Shown: one piece after another, positions 4,154-11,387 of the stretch | Numbering within the stretch: the first letter of the stretch is position 1 | How the letters are laid out: each line of letters opens with the position of its first letter | Notes under the pieces: generated by a model | Told to the model about the DNA's origin: nothing | Seen by the model: only the letters and a program-made list of their open reading frames with translations | Databases searched by the model: none | Virus record (IMG/VR): IMGVR_UViG_3300023444_000010 | Span: 1-22,171 of that record | Length of the DNA: 22,171 nt | Source of the DNA: a virus | Reading direction: 5' to 3' (one strand) | Position numbers and translations under genes: made by a program

Positions 4154-4615
4154 ATGGAATTCAAGGTAGAGAAATTAACCCCGGAATTGCAGCAGGAGCT
4201 TCAGCCTCTGCTTTATGACCATTGGCAGGAAATTGCCCGTCACAAGGATGCGATAAAGCTTGAACCCATATGGGAGCTTTATTATGAGCTACAGGACAGA
4301 AATTGTCTTGTTGTGGTCACCTTCCGTGACGAAGACAAGCTGGTGGGCTATATAGTTACTTTTGTGTCAAGGCATCCGCATTACAGGTCTTTAGTGATCG
4401 GGCAAAACGATATCATTTATATAGACCCTGCTTATCGTAAGGGCACCCACGCTTACAGGCTTATTAAGTTCTCTAACGAGGTGCTGAAGGAAGCGGGTGT
4501 TATGAAAATAACCATGCATTTAAAAATCAAGCATGACTTTGGCAGCCTGCTTCAACGCATAGGATTTAAACCCATAGAGTGTATTTATGAGCTTGACTAT
4601 ATAGGAGGTGAATAA
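4154..4615 (+). CDS. GNAT-family N-acetyltransferase of the phage head module, 153 aa
   Basis: Likely transfers an acetyl group from acetyl-CoA to an unknown acceptor. The GNAT core is visible: strand KLVGYIVTFV (residues 62-71), then strand and acetyl-CoA loop NDIIYIDPAYRKGTHAYRLI (85-104), and the C-terminal segment HLKIKHDFGSLLQRIGF (122-138) typical of small GNATs encoded next to podophage portals. The canonical Q/RxxGxG/A loop is imperfect (YRKGTHA), so activity is not certain. ATG 4154 is chosen because an earlier in-frame ATG at 4118 lies inside the terminator hairpin. No Shine-Dalgarno is visible before 4154. The stop abuts the next gene's ATG. Its function in these phages is not established to my knowledge; modification of a virion or host protein is conceivable. 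Confidence 0.78.
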   Translation: MEFKVEKLTPELQQELQPLLYDHWQEIARHKDAIKLEPIWELYYELQDRNCLVVVTFRDEDKLVGYIVTFVSRHPHYRSLVIGQNDIIYIDPAYRKGTHAYRLIKFSNEVLKEAGVMKITMHLKIKHDFGSLLQRIGFKPIECIYELDYIGGE

Positions 4616-4906
4616 ATGGCAATAACCACAATAGCTGTCGCCTCTGCGGTAGCCGCGGGTGCAGCAGCTTATTCAGCTTCAGAGTCCCGTAAGCAGCGTA
4701 AGTTAGCCGAGAAGGCCAGGAAGCAGCAGCAGGAGCAGTTTGCTGCTGAGCAGCAGCGGATGGATCAGGCTGAAGCAGAGCGCAAGGCCGAGGAGCAGAA
4801 GGCCGCGGAACTTGTAAGAAAGCGCAGACAAAGTGTCATAGCCTCACGGTTAAGGCGCAGAGGCCGTGAATCAACTATATTGGGTGGAGCTACTACTTTA
4901 GGATGA
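4616..4906 (+). CDS. Small helical protein between acetyltransferase and portal, 96 aa
   Basis: Start ATG 4616 follows an excellent AGGAGGTGA and the previous stop directly. The N-terminus is an alanine-rich hydrophobic segment (TTIAVASAVAAGAAAYSASE, residues 4-23), followed by a long charged coiled coil rich in K, E, Q and A (about 24-70), and a basic tail ending RRRGRESTILGGATTLG. Small proteins with this layout and a GR.STILGG-type C-terminus are common next to podophage connector genes and near ejection-protein genes. I take it as a minor virion or assembly protein; its exact role is unknown. The N-terminal segment could insert in a membrane. Confidence 0.7.
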   Translation: MAITTIAVASAVAAGAAAYSASESRKQRKLAEKARKQQQEQFAAEQQRMDQAEAERKAEEQKAAELVRKRRQSVIASRLRRRGRESTILGGATTLG

Positions 4907-4913
4907 TTATTCG

Positions 4914-6578
4914 ATGAGTAAACTGGTAGATGAAATATTATACTACGACGCTCAGATGAAAGCGGAAAAGCAGTTCTATGAATCCGTTTTTCAGGATATT
5001 ATAGATTACGTCGTAACTCATCACCCGAACATAACAGGTGCGACCACCCCCGGCAAGGAACGCGGAAAGCTGCAGTATGACGGCACACCGCGCAGCGCGC
5101 TGAACATAGCCACCAGCGGCATATATGGCCTGATGGTATCGCCTAATATCAGGTGGTTCAGACTAAGGTTGTCGGATGGGGACTTAAATAAACGCTCGGA
5201 CGTAAGGACATGGCTGCAGGATACGGAAGAACGCATGTACGGGGCGTTCGCAAGGTCCAATTTTTATGCTGAGATGAAGTCTTATATAAGGGACGGGCTG
5301 TCGGTAGGTACGGCTAACATGTTTATATACGAGTCAGTAGGCGATGGAGCGGTGTATTTTCGTACTGTACCTATAGGTGAATATAAGATAGCCGAAAACG
5401 CCAATAAGGTCGTGGATAGAGTACACCGGGACTTTAAGATGACGCTTAAGCAGATAGTCGAGACTTTCGGCGAAGACAGACTGCCGGAGAGGATGAAATC
5501 AGCTTTAAGGGACGGCTCCTCAAGGCGTATGCTTGAGAAGTTCACCATCAAGCACGCTGTGTTTCCGAGAAAGAAATATGATCCCAACAAGCTTGACGCT
5601 CTGAATAAGCCCTGGGTTTCTGTGTATCTTGCCATCGGAGACTCCACGATGGGAACCGGCGGGCAGGTGGATGTGCTGTCCAAGGGCGGTTATGACGAAT
5701 TCCCTTACGCTATATGGCGGTTTGACAAAGAAACGGACGAGATATACGGCAGGTCTCCGGCCTGGCATGTGCTGCCTGAAATCAAGGGCATACACCTGCT
5801 TGAGAAGGATTTGATGAAGGCCGCTGAGCTTGCTGTTAATCCGCCCATGAACGTGCATGTGAACATGCGCAAGAACTTCAAACGCATACCCGGCGGGATT
5901 AATTACTTCAAAAATCCGGAGGAAAAAGCAGACGCCATGCACACGGGAATTAATTATCCGGTCGGGTTGGAGGAGTCAAACCGCAAACGGCAGATAATCA
6001 ATGAAGCGTACTTTGTGGACTTCTTTCTTTTAATAGCTTCCCGTGAAGGTACTATGACCGCAACAGAAGTGCTGGAGCTACAGGGTGAGAAAATCTCTAT
6101 ACTTGCTCCGGCTATCACGTCACTGTCTTCAGAGGCTTTAGATAAGATAATCGACAGGATGTTTTCCATAGAGCTTAACGCAGGCAGGCTCAGCCCGCCG
6201 CCTGACGTACTAAGAGGACAGTCGATAGATATAGATTACATAGGCCCTTTGGCTCAAGCGCAACGCAGAGCTTTCGAGACACAGGGTATTATGAGGTCTT
6301 TTGAGATGGCAAGGCCCATATTTGAGTTCATGCCGCAGACGCTTCAGAACATCAACTGGGATAAGACTGTAAAGGAAATATTAAGGTCCGGCGGCTTCCC
6401 GGAGGGAGACTTAAGAACGGACGATGAAGTGGAGAGCATCAGGCAGGCTCAGGCGAAACGTGAGGCGGAGCTTTTGCAGATGCAGCAGTCGGAAGTGCAG
6501 GCCAAGAATATTAAAAACCTTGCTATGGCCGACAAGGCAAGCGGGGGTAAGCTCAAAGAGGTTGTAAGTGGAACATAG
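4914..6578 (+). CDS. Head-to-tail connecting protein (portal), PF12236-like, 554 aa
   Basis: Forms the dodecameric portal at the capsid vertex that docks the terminase and later the tail. The N-terminal region has the expected pattern of this family: a helical start (ILYYDAQMKAEKQFYESVFQ), then DGTPRSALNIATSGIYGLMV and SPNIRWFRLRL, equivalent to the 'lAsgl..l.sP...WF.L' signature. The centre has LPEIKGIHLLEKDLMKAAEL and NPPMNV, and the C-terminal part has MTATEVLELQGEKISILAP and the long helix with LDKIIDRMFSIEL. The end is a glutamine-rich helical tail (AQAKREAELLQMQQSEVQAK). Length is typical. Only a weak AGGA lies upstream of the ATG, so coupling to the gene just before (7-nt gap) is likely. 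Its last bases overlap the next gene by 11 nt. Confidence 0.93.
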   Translation: MSKLVDEILYYDAQMKAEKQFYESVFQDIIDYVVTHHPNITGATTPGKERGKLQYDGTPRSALNIATSGIYGLMVSPNIRWFRLRLSDGDLNKRSDVRTWLQDTEERMYGAFARSNFYAEMKSYIRDGLSVGTANMFIYESVGDGAVYFRTVPIGEYKIAENANKVVDRVHRDFKMTLKQIVETFGEDRLPERMKSALRDGSSRRMLEKFTIKHAVFPRKKYDPNKLDALNKPWVSVYLAIGDSTMGTGGQVDVLSKGGYDEFPYAIWRFDKETDEIYGRSPAWHVLPEIKGIHLLEKDLMKAAELAVNPPMNVHVNMRKNFKRIPGGINYFKNPEEKADAMHTGINYPVGLEESNRKRQIINEAYFVDFFLLIASREGTMTATEVLELQGEKISILAPAITSLSSEALDKIIDRMFSIELNAGRLSPPPDVLRGQSIDIDYIGPLAQAQRRAFETQGIMRSFEMARPIFEFMPQTLQNINWDKTVKEILRSGGFPEGDLRTDDEVESIRQAQAKREAELLQMQQSEVQAKNIKNLAMADKASGGKLKEVVSGT

Positions 6579-6879
6579 CATGAACATAGAAAAGATGCTT
6601 TTGACAGAATCAAACATAGAGGCGTTCAGAAAGACGTTTTCCACGCCGGAAGGTAAGCAGGTGCTTGACGTGATACTGATTTTGGGCGGTTATTTCAACG
6701 ACGATATAAAAACTGACATTGAAACCGGAAAGCGCAACCTGTGTACGAAGATTCTAAAATTTATGGGTGTTGTGGAAGACGGGCGTTCCAACGAGTTCGT
6801 GGAAGCCTTTACAAACACTATAGCGCATATAAGCGCAAAACAACGAGGAGGTACAGAAGATGTCAGAACAGACGAGTGA
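6568..6879 (+). CDS. Bbp19-like small head protein, 103 aa
   Basis: A small protein between portal and scaffold, the position of Bbp19 in BPP-1. It shows the pattern of that family as I recall it: a segment TPEGKQVLDVILILGGYF followed by ETGKRNLCTKILKFMG, equivalent to '..g..vL..ll...g.f.....EG.RnvgL.il'. Its exact function is not known; head assembly is inferred from position. GTG 6568 is preferred over ATG 6580 because AGAGG lies 6-7 nt upstream of the GTG, while no ribosome binding site fits the ATG. It overlaps the portal by 11 nt and the scaffold by 20 nt, which argues for coupled translation. Confidence 0.72.
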   Translation: MEHSMNIEKMLLTESNIEAFRKTFSTPEGKQVLDVILILGGYFNDDIKTDIETGKRNLCTKILKFMGVVEDGRSNEFVEAFTNTIAHISAKQRGGTEDVRTDE

Positions 6880-7612
6880 GGGATTAACCGATCAAGTCAA
6901 CGATCAGCAGCAGAATCAACTGGGATGGCGGGCAGCTCTGCCGGATGAACTGAAGCAGAACGAAGTTCTGAGCCAGTACACCAATATAGGCGAAGTGTCA
7001 AGGGATTTCCTGAAGCTGAAGGAAGAATCCGCAAGTATGCTCAAGAAACCGGACGAAAACGCTACTGAGGAAGAAAAGACCGCTTTTTACAGGGCTTTAG
7101 GCGTTCCGGAAAAACCCGACGAGTACGAAATCAAACGGCCTGACGGTATGCCGGAAGGCTATACCTACGACGAAAAGTTTGAAGCACAGTTCAGAGAGGT
7201 GGCTTTAAAGCACAAGCTTTCTAAAGGTGCGGTTGAGGGCGTCTATAGCGACATGATGAAGTATATCTTCAGTGAGCATGAAGCCGCAGCCAAGACCCTG
7301 CAGGAAGAGGACAAAAAGCTTGAGACAGAGCTTAAGACCTCATGGGGTGCTGATTACGACTCAAACGTACAGAAGTCTGAAAGGGCTATGGCCAAGTTCG
7401 GGGAAGAGGAAGGCGTAAAGCTGCTTGAAGAAGCCGGTCTTAAAAATCACCCGGCTATAAGGAAGTTGTTTCACAGGATATATGAGGCAATAGATGAGGA
7501 TGTCTTTGCGACAGGTTCAAAGGGCGATACGCCTAAAGTCAAGCGTACGATATCCGGTCTGCCTTATCTGAATTTTAACAACTCTCCTACCATGCCGGGG
7601 AATACTTCATGA
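6860..7612 (+). CDS. Capsid scaffolding protein, 250 aa
   Basis: Acidic, helix-rich protein directly upstream of the major capsid, as expected for the scaffold that guides prohead assembly and is then lost. The N-terminal third is glutamine- and acid-rich with GWRAALPDELKQN, a tryptophan-plus-'LP.e+' pattern common in phage scaffolds, and a linker YRALGVPEKPDEYEIKRPDG, also frequent in them. The rest is coiled-coil-like with a basic C-terminal end (GDTPKVKRTIS) suited to contact the capsid shell. No protease motif is visible. A strong GAGGAGGT precedes the ATG; the gene starts inside the end of the Bbp19-like gene and stops 16 nt before the capsid gene. Confidence 0.86.
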   Translation: MSEQTSEGLTDQVNDQQQNQLGWRAALPDELKQNEVLSQYTNIGEVSRDFLKLKEESASMLKKPDENATEEEKTAFYRALGVPEKPDEYEIKRPDGMPEGYTYDEKFEAQFREVALKHKLSKGAVEGVYSDMMKYIFSEHEAAAKTLQEEDKKLETELKTSWGADYDSNVQKSERAMAKFGEEEGVKLLEEAGLKNHPAIRKLFHRIYEAIDEDVFATGSKGDTPKVKRTISGLPYLNFNNSPTMPGNTS

Positions 7613-7628
7613 AAGGAGAAAATAAGCA

Positions 7629-8645
7629 ATGCCAACTAATGACATAAACGCTCAGTTGACACTTCTGGAGATGGCCCGTCGGAAGAACCCCGACGGTACA
7701 GCTGCACGCATTGCTGAAGTGCTGAATCAGGCTAACGAAGTTTTCAGCGATATAGTGTGGCTTGAGGCCAACGGCACCACATTTCATCGTGTAGTGCGCA
7801 GGACTTCACTGCCTACGGGTACATGGCGGCAGCTTAACAGCGGTGTGCCTACCCAGTCCTCGACCACTGAAACAGTGGATGAGACTATCGGGCTGCTTGA
7901 GAACTACTCTGAAGCTGATAAGTGGATAATCGACAACTCCTCAAATCCAGGGGAAGCGAGGATGCAGGAAGCGGCCGCAGTGCTTCAAGGGATGGGACAG
8001 ACGTTTGTCAAGACCATATTCAACAGGTCAACTACGACCAACTACGGTGACGTAACCGTAAATCCGGAGAGGTTTAACGGTTTGCCTGCCAGGTTGAACG
8101 TTGTACAGTCAAACGGTCTTGTGCTGAGTCAGGGCGGCAGTGGTGCCGACACTACAAGCATTTACATCGTGCAGTGGGGGCCTGATACCGTGCATATGGT
8201 TTATCCGAAAGGCTCTCAGACCGTTGGTATCGAGCATCAGGACAAAGGGCAGGTGACTGTCTCGGCGGCCACTTCCAGCAGGGCTTCTACTTCGCAGTAC
8301 GAAGCCTACAGGGACTGGTTCAGGATCAACGCCGGTCTTGTCGTAAGGAATCCCCGTTCCATAGCGAGGCTGGCCAACATCGAGACCTCTGGAGCCAGCA
8401 ACACCTTCGATGAGGACAACCTGATCAAGCTGATTAACAGGATGTGGAACAGGGGCCGTGGCGCTATCATTTACTGCAACGAGACGATTCTGACTCAGAT
8501 GCAGATCAGGCTTAAGGACAAAAACAACGTTAACTACACTGCCGGTGGCGGTGACGGTCTTGCGGGTGAGGACATCATCAGGTTTAACGGCCGTCCGGTC
8601 AGGCTCGTTGAGCAGATTGGTGGCACTGAAACAGCGATAAGCTGA
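7629..8645 (+). CDS. Major capsid protein, GP7/Bbp17-type, 338 aa
   Basis: Main shell protein with an HK97-type fold. Recognised by its start (DINAQLTLLEMARRKNPDGT), the pattern VVRRTSLPTGTWRQLNSGVP, the helix with EARMQEAAAVLQGMGQTFVK and the segment FNGLPARLNV, all typical of GP7-family capsids of epsilon15 and BPP-1-like phages. The central part has IYIVQWGPDTVHMVYPKGS and the C-terminal part RNPRSIARLANI and AIIYCNETILTQMQ. A strong AAGGAGA lies 9 nt upstream. The gene shows the most regular codon choice of the region (more GGT, ATC and AAC), as expected for the most highly made protein. It needs the scaffold and the cement genes on either side. Confidence 0.92.
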   Translation: MPTNDINAQLTLLEMARRKNPDGTAARIAEVLNQANEVFSDIVWLEANGTTFHRVVRRTSLPTGTWRQLNSGVPTQSSTTETVDETIGLLENYSEADKWIIDNSSNPGEARMQEAAAVLQGMGQTFVKTIFNRSTTTNYGDVTVNPERFNGLPARLNVVQSNGLVLSQGGSGADTTSIYIVQWGPDTVHMVYPKGSQTVGIEHQDKGQVTVSAATSSRASTSQYEAYRDWFRINAGLVVRNPRSIARLANIETSGASNTFDEDNLIKLINRMWNRGRGAIIYCNETILTQMQIRLKDKNNVNYTAGGGDGLAGEDIIRFNGRPVRLVEQIGGTETAIS

Positions 8646-8661
8646 GAAAGGAGGACATGAG

Positions 8662-9195
8662 ATGATACTTGATAGTCAGCTACTGCTTGGGAAAAACATA
8701 TCCCACGCAAGCAAAAGCGCGAATTCAGTAGTTTCTTTTACCAATGTCCTTCAGATGGACGGCGTAAAGAAAATGCTGATGAACAACGCATCGGGCCGTT
8801 ACGACTTCGCTGCTCGCAGCGCAAATGCCGTGAATGACCTTGGCGCGGCAGGCGATCTGATGCTCAACATCAGGGTGACAAGCTCAAAGTCCGGGCTGAC
8901 AGCTTCATCTGCGGCAGCGCATTTGCAGGTGAGGCTGCATAAGAAAGCTTCGGCTTCTTCCATTAAGTCCGGCTCTGTCGTGTTCACCTATGAAGTCAAG
9001 AGCATTAAGAAGGCTGCTTCACAGGCTTCTTGGCAGAAGCTCGGCTCTTACATTGTAAGGGCTAAAATCCCTCGTGACATCTGGGGTGATACGACCAAGA
9101 AGTACATAGGTCTTACCACCAAAGTCATAACGGGTAAAATCGCAAAGGGTAAACTCACGGCATGGCTTGGCCTTGCTGACGATACAGCCCTGTAA
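8662..9195 (+). CDS. Bbp16-type capsid cement protein, 177 aa
   Basis: Stabilises the shell by binding its outer surface. The start MILDSQLLLGKNI and the following VNDLGAAGDLMLNIRV match the Bbp16 cement family as I remember it, and the gene lies directly after the major capsid as in BPP-1. The product is a beta-rich basic protein with several repeated serine/lysine stretches and no cysteine. A perfect AAGGAGG is 8 nt upstream of the ATG. A strong GC hairpin (9204-9225) follows the stop. Confidence 0.85.
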   Translation: MILDSQLLLGKNISHASKSANSVVSFTNVLQMDGVKKMLMNNASGRYDFAARSANAVNDLGAAGDLMLNIRVTSSKSGLTASSAAAHLQVRLHKKASASSIKSGSVVFTYEVKSIKKAASQASWQKLGSYIVRAKIPRDIWGDTTKKYIGLTTKVITGKIAKGKLTAWLGLADDTAL

Positions 9196-9203
9196 ACAAG
9201 CAG

Positions 9204-9225
9204 GCGGGGGCCTTTGGGCCTCCGC
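9204..9225 (+). terminator. GC-rich hairpin after the capsid-cement pair
   Basis: A 9-bp stem GCGGGGGCC/GGCCTCCGC (one G-T pair) with loop TTTG. Only TTATG follows, so complete termination is unlikely; partial termination or protection of the abundant capsid mRNA is more plausible. Confidence 0.55.
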
Positions 9226-9243
9226 TTATGCTAAGGAGGATGC

Positions 9244-10182
9244 GTGAGATTTAACGGCAACATAACAGAGCAGTACAGTTTAGAGAACCTTGTCAATGCC
9301 GATATCCTTGAAAAAGGTAAGGCCCTGTTTGCCCAGGGTTTCAGCATCAGGCCACGGGATAACAAGATAGCACCGGCTGTTCCCGGAAAGTCTTTTAACG
9401 TCCCGTGGGTGTACGTCTGTCCGGACGACTCCAAGGATTGCGGATTCTGGCATCAGGTGATTTTCGACACCTACGGGTTGTTTCCGCTTGGCTGTCTGGA
9501 CTGCTGGAAAGTAGTGGTAAGACCGAAGACCGTTAAGCAGCTGTTTGCCCTGCACGAGTATCAGGACAGTGAATACAAGTACAGCAGGACGAAAAACGGC
9601 ACTCCGGCGGGATATTGTAAATGCGGGATAGAGCTTCGAAAGTACGTACACGGCAATTACGGCGGGTACTTCTATAACTCTTCACTCGAAGAGGGGCTTC
9701 AGTGCTATGAAAAAGTCAGGGCTGATATTACGAAATATATCGGCGCTGACATAAGTGTGACGCTCAAAAGGGCCTGCACGGAGTATGAGCTTAAATACGG
9801 CGATTCCTCAAGATGGGAAGAACTGCTTGAGAAAGGCTCGTATGAAGACAAAGACGGCAACGTCATCACCGTGCCGCCGCTTGATGTGCTGAAGCAGAAG
9901 ATAGAGGCTATCAAGCTGAATGTCTCCATGACTGCCGAAGACATGCAGGCGGAGGAGGGCTATAATGTGCAGCAGCCCGGATATGTGAAAATACACGTCA
10001 TGAGGTCATGGCTCGAAAGGGCTTACGATGTGGGGGACCCGACGGCTCTGGAATTCAACGAAGGCGGTAAGCTTTACTACACACCGCCGGTAACATACCA
10101 TAACAGGACTATAAGTCCGGAAGAATTTGAAAGATACAAAGCTAACATTAAGATGAACGACAACACGACAGCTTGCTTCTAA
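9244..10182 (+). CDS. Cysteine-rich protein of unknown function in the head-tail module, 312 aa
   Basis: I cannot assign a function. The start is GTG 9244, with AAGGAGG 4 nt upstream; the ATG inside that site is in another frame. The N-terminal half holds eight cysteines: C59 and C66, C84 and C87 (GCLDCWKVVVRPKTVKQLF), C125 and C127 (YCKCGIELR), C154 and C178. C59-C66, C84-C87 and C125-C127 look like ligands for zinc or an iron-sulfur cluster. A conserved-looking segment YGGYFYNSSLEEGLQCYEKV follows. The C-terminal half is helical and polar and ends CF. There is no signal peptide or membrane segment. Its place between cement and adaptor suggests a structural or assembly role, but such a metal-binding pattern is unusual for a virion protein. 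Confidence 0.8.
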   Translation: MRFNGNITEQYSLENLVNADILEKGKALFAQGFSIRPRDNKIAPAVPGKSFNVPWVYVCPDDSKDCGFWHQVIFDTYGLFPLGCLDCWKVVVRPKTVKQLFALHEYQDSEYKYSRTKNGTPAGYCKCGIELRKYVHGNYGGYFYNSSLEEGLQCYEKVRADITKYIGADISVTLKRACTEYELKYGDSSRWEELLEKGSYEDKDGNVITVPPLDVLKQKIEAIKLNVSMTAEDMQAEEGYNVQQPGYVKIHVMRSWLERAYDVGDPTALEFNEGGKLYYTPPVTYHNRTISPEEFERYKANIKMNDNTTACF

Positions 10183-10194
10183 AGGGGGTGCTTT

Positions 10195-10485
10195 ATGGAC
10201 GTTTACGATTGTGTCAAAGAGGTGTTTTATGGGAATATGACCTTCAAGCCGGACGCTCCGCTTGACAGCAAGGAGCGCACGATTAAGCTTCCTCCGGGCA
10301 CGGAGATAGACAATGTGATAGCCACTTACTTTAAAAAACGGGAAGCAGAAAGCGAACCTGAACAGAAGGCTCAGCCTGTGGGGGACAAAATCCCCGACAA
10401 CGACGAACTGAACGTTTTAGAGAAAAAGCAGGCGATGGTAAAAGAGCAGTTAAAGAGCAAGTTTAAAAAGCACGGCAGGGGGTAG
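10195..10485 (+). CDS. Small charged protein of the head-tail module, 96 aa
   Basis: Not recognised. The N-terminal half (DVYDCVKEVFYGNMTFKPDA, then IKLPPGTEIDNVIATYFKKR) could be a small globular domain. The C-terminal half is a charged, probably disordered or helical tail with KQAMVKEQLKSKFKKHGRG at the end. AGGGGGT precedes the ATG, and the stop lies 4 nt before the adaptor gene, so it is co-translated with it. It may be a small completion protein or chaperone, but nothing in the sequence proves this. Confidence 0.7.
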   Translation: MDVYDCVKEVFYGNMTFKPDAPLDSKERTIKLPPGTEIDNVIATYFKKREAESEPEQKAQPVGDKIPDNDELNVLEKKQAMVKEQLKSKFKKHGRG

Positions 10486-10489
10486 ATAA

Positions 10490-11383
10490 ATGGCCTTATC
10501 CCTGATTTCAACAGAGACGGACATTTGCAACCAGGCTCTTTCCCGCATAGGTCATGAAAAGATTTCTGACGTTGAAAACCCGACAACTAAGGCGGGCAGA
10601 CAGTGTCAGTTGAATTATGCGAATATTCGGGACAACATGTTTTCCGAATACACATGGAATTTTACAATCAAGCGGGACAGATTAACCGCTGCCGGACTGC
10701 TTGATAACTCGTCAAACATTATATCGTTTGTGGTAAATGCGGGCGCTGACACCATAACAGACGACGGCAGCAGATTTCTAACCGGAGAGTTCAGTGACGG
10801 GGACAAAATCTATATTACAGGCTCAGGTTCTAACAACACGACTTATGATATAGATACTGCCGCTGCCGGAACTCTAACACTCGAAACCCATGAATCAGTA
10901 ACTGCTGAAGTGCTTACAAATGATTCTGACTTAAAACTTTATGCTGTTCCGGCCGGTGATGTGTACAGCTACAAATATGCGTTACCGGCAGACGCTATTA
11001 AAATGATTACTGTAAATGATATGGGGCTTACTTCCAAACCGCCTGTATGGGAAGTAGAAGGCGGGTATATAGTTACGAATGAAAAAGACACCAACGACCA
11101 GATAGACATCAAGTATGTGCAGCGCATATCGGATGTGACTAAATTTCCTTCGGCGTTCAACAGAGTGCTTTATCTTAAGCTTGCTGCGCAGATATGTATA
11201 CCCCTAACTAACGACAGGGGACTGTATAAAGATATATTACTTGAGCTTGAAGATGCTTTAGAGAAAGCCAAGTTTATTATGGCTACGGAGGACAATCCTG
11301 AAACGGATGTAGCGGACGACAATTTTAAGTGGCTTAACGGACGGGGCGGCGTCGAGGCTGAAACGCCTGTCATAAGGACGTGA
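10490..11383 (+). CDS. Head-tail adaptor (tail tubular protein A-like), 297 aa
   Basis: Joins portal to the tail nozzle. The N-terminus has the family signature STETDICNQALSRIGHEKIS (residues 5-24), followed by an ENPTTKAGRQCQLNYANIRD segment and the FSEYTWNFTIKRDRL motif, equivalent to 'hpWnFa..r..L'. After about residue 66 a beta-rich insertion of roughly 75 residues interrupts the fold (TITDDGSRFLTGEFSDGDKI, YITGSGSNNTTYDID and TLTLE). The family sequence then returns at YSYKYALPADAIKMI and ends with the helical LYLKLAAQICIPLTNDRGLY. GGGGGT precedes the ATG. Length is somewhat above the family's usual because of the insertion. Confidence 0.86.
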   Translation: MALSLISTETDICNQALSRIGHEKISDVENPTTKAGRQCQLNYANIRDNMFSEYTWNFTIKRDRLTAAGLLDNSSNIISFVVNAGADTITDDGSRFLTGEFSDGDKIYITGSGSNNTTYDIDTAAAGTLTLETHESVTAEVLTNDSDLKLYAVPAGDVYSYKYALPADAIKMITVNDMGLTSKPPVWEVEGGYIVTNEKDTNDQIDIKYVQRISDVTKFPSAFNRVLYLKLAAQICIPLTNDRGLYKDILLELEDALEKAKFIMATEDNPETDVADDNFKWLNGRGGVEAETPVIRT

Positions 11384-11387
11384 ATGA

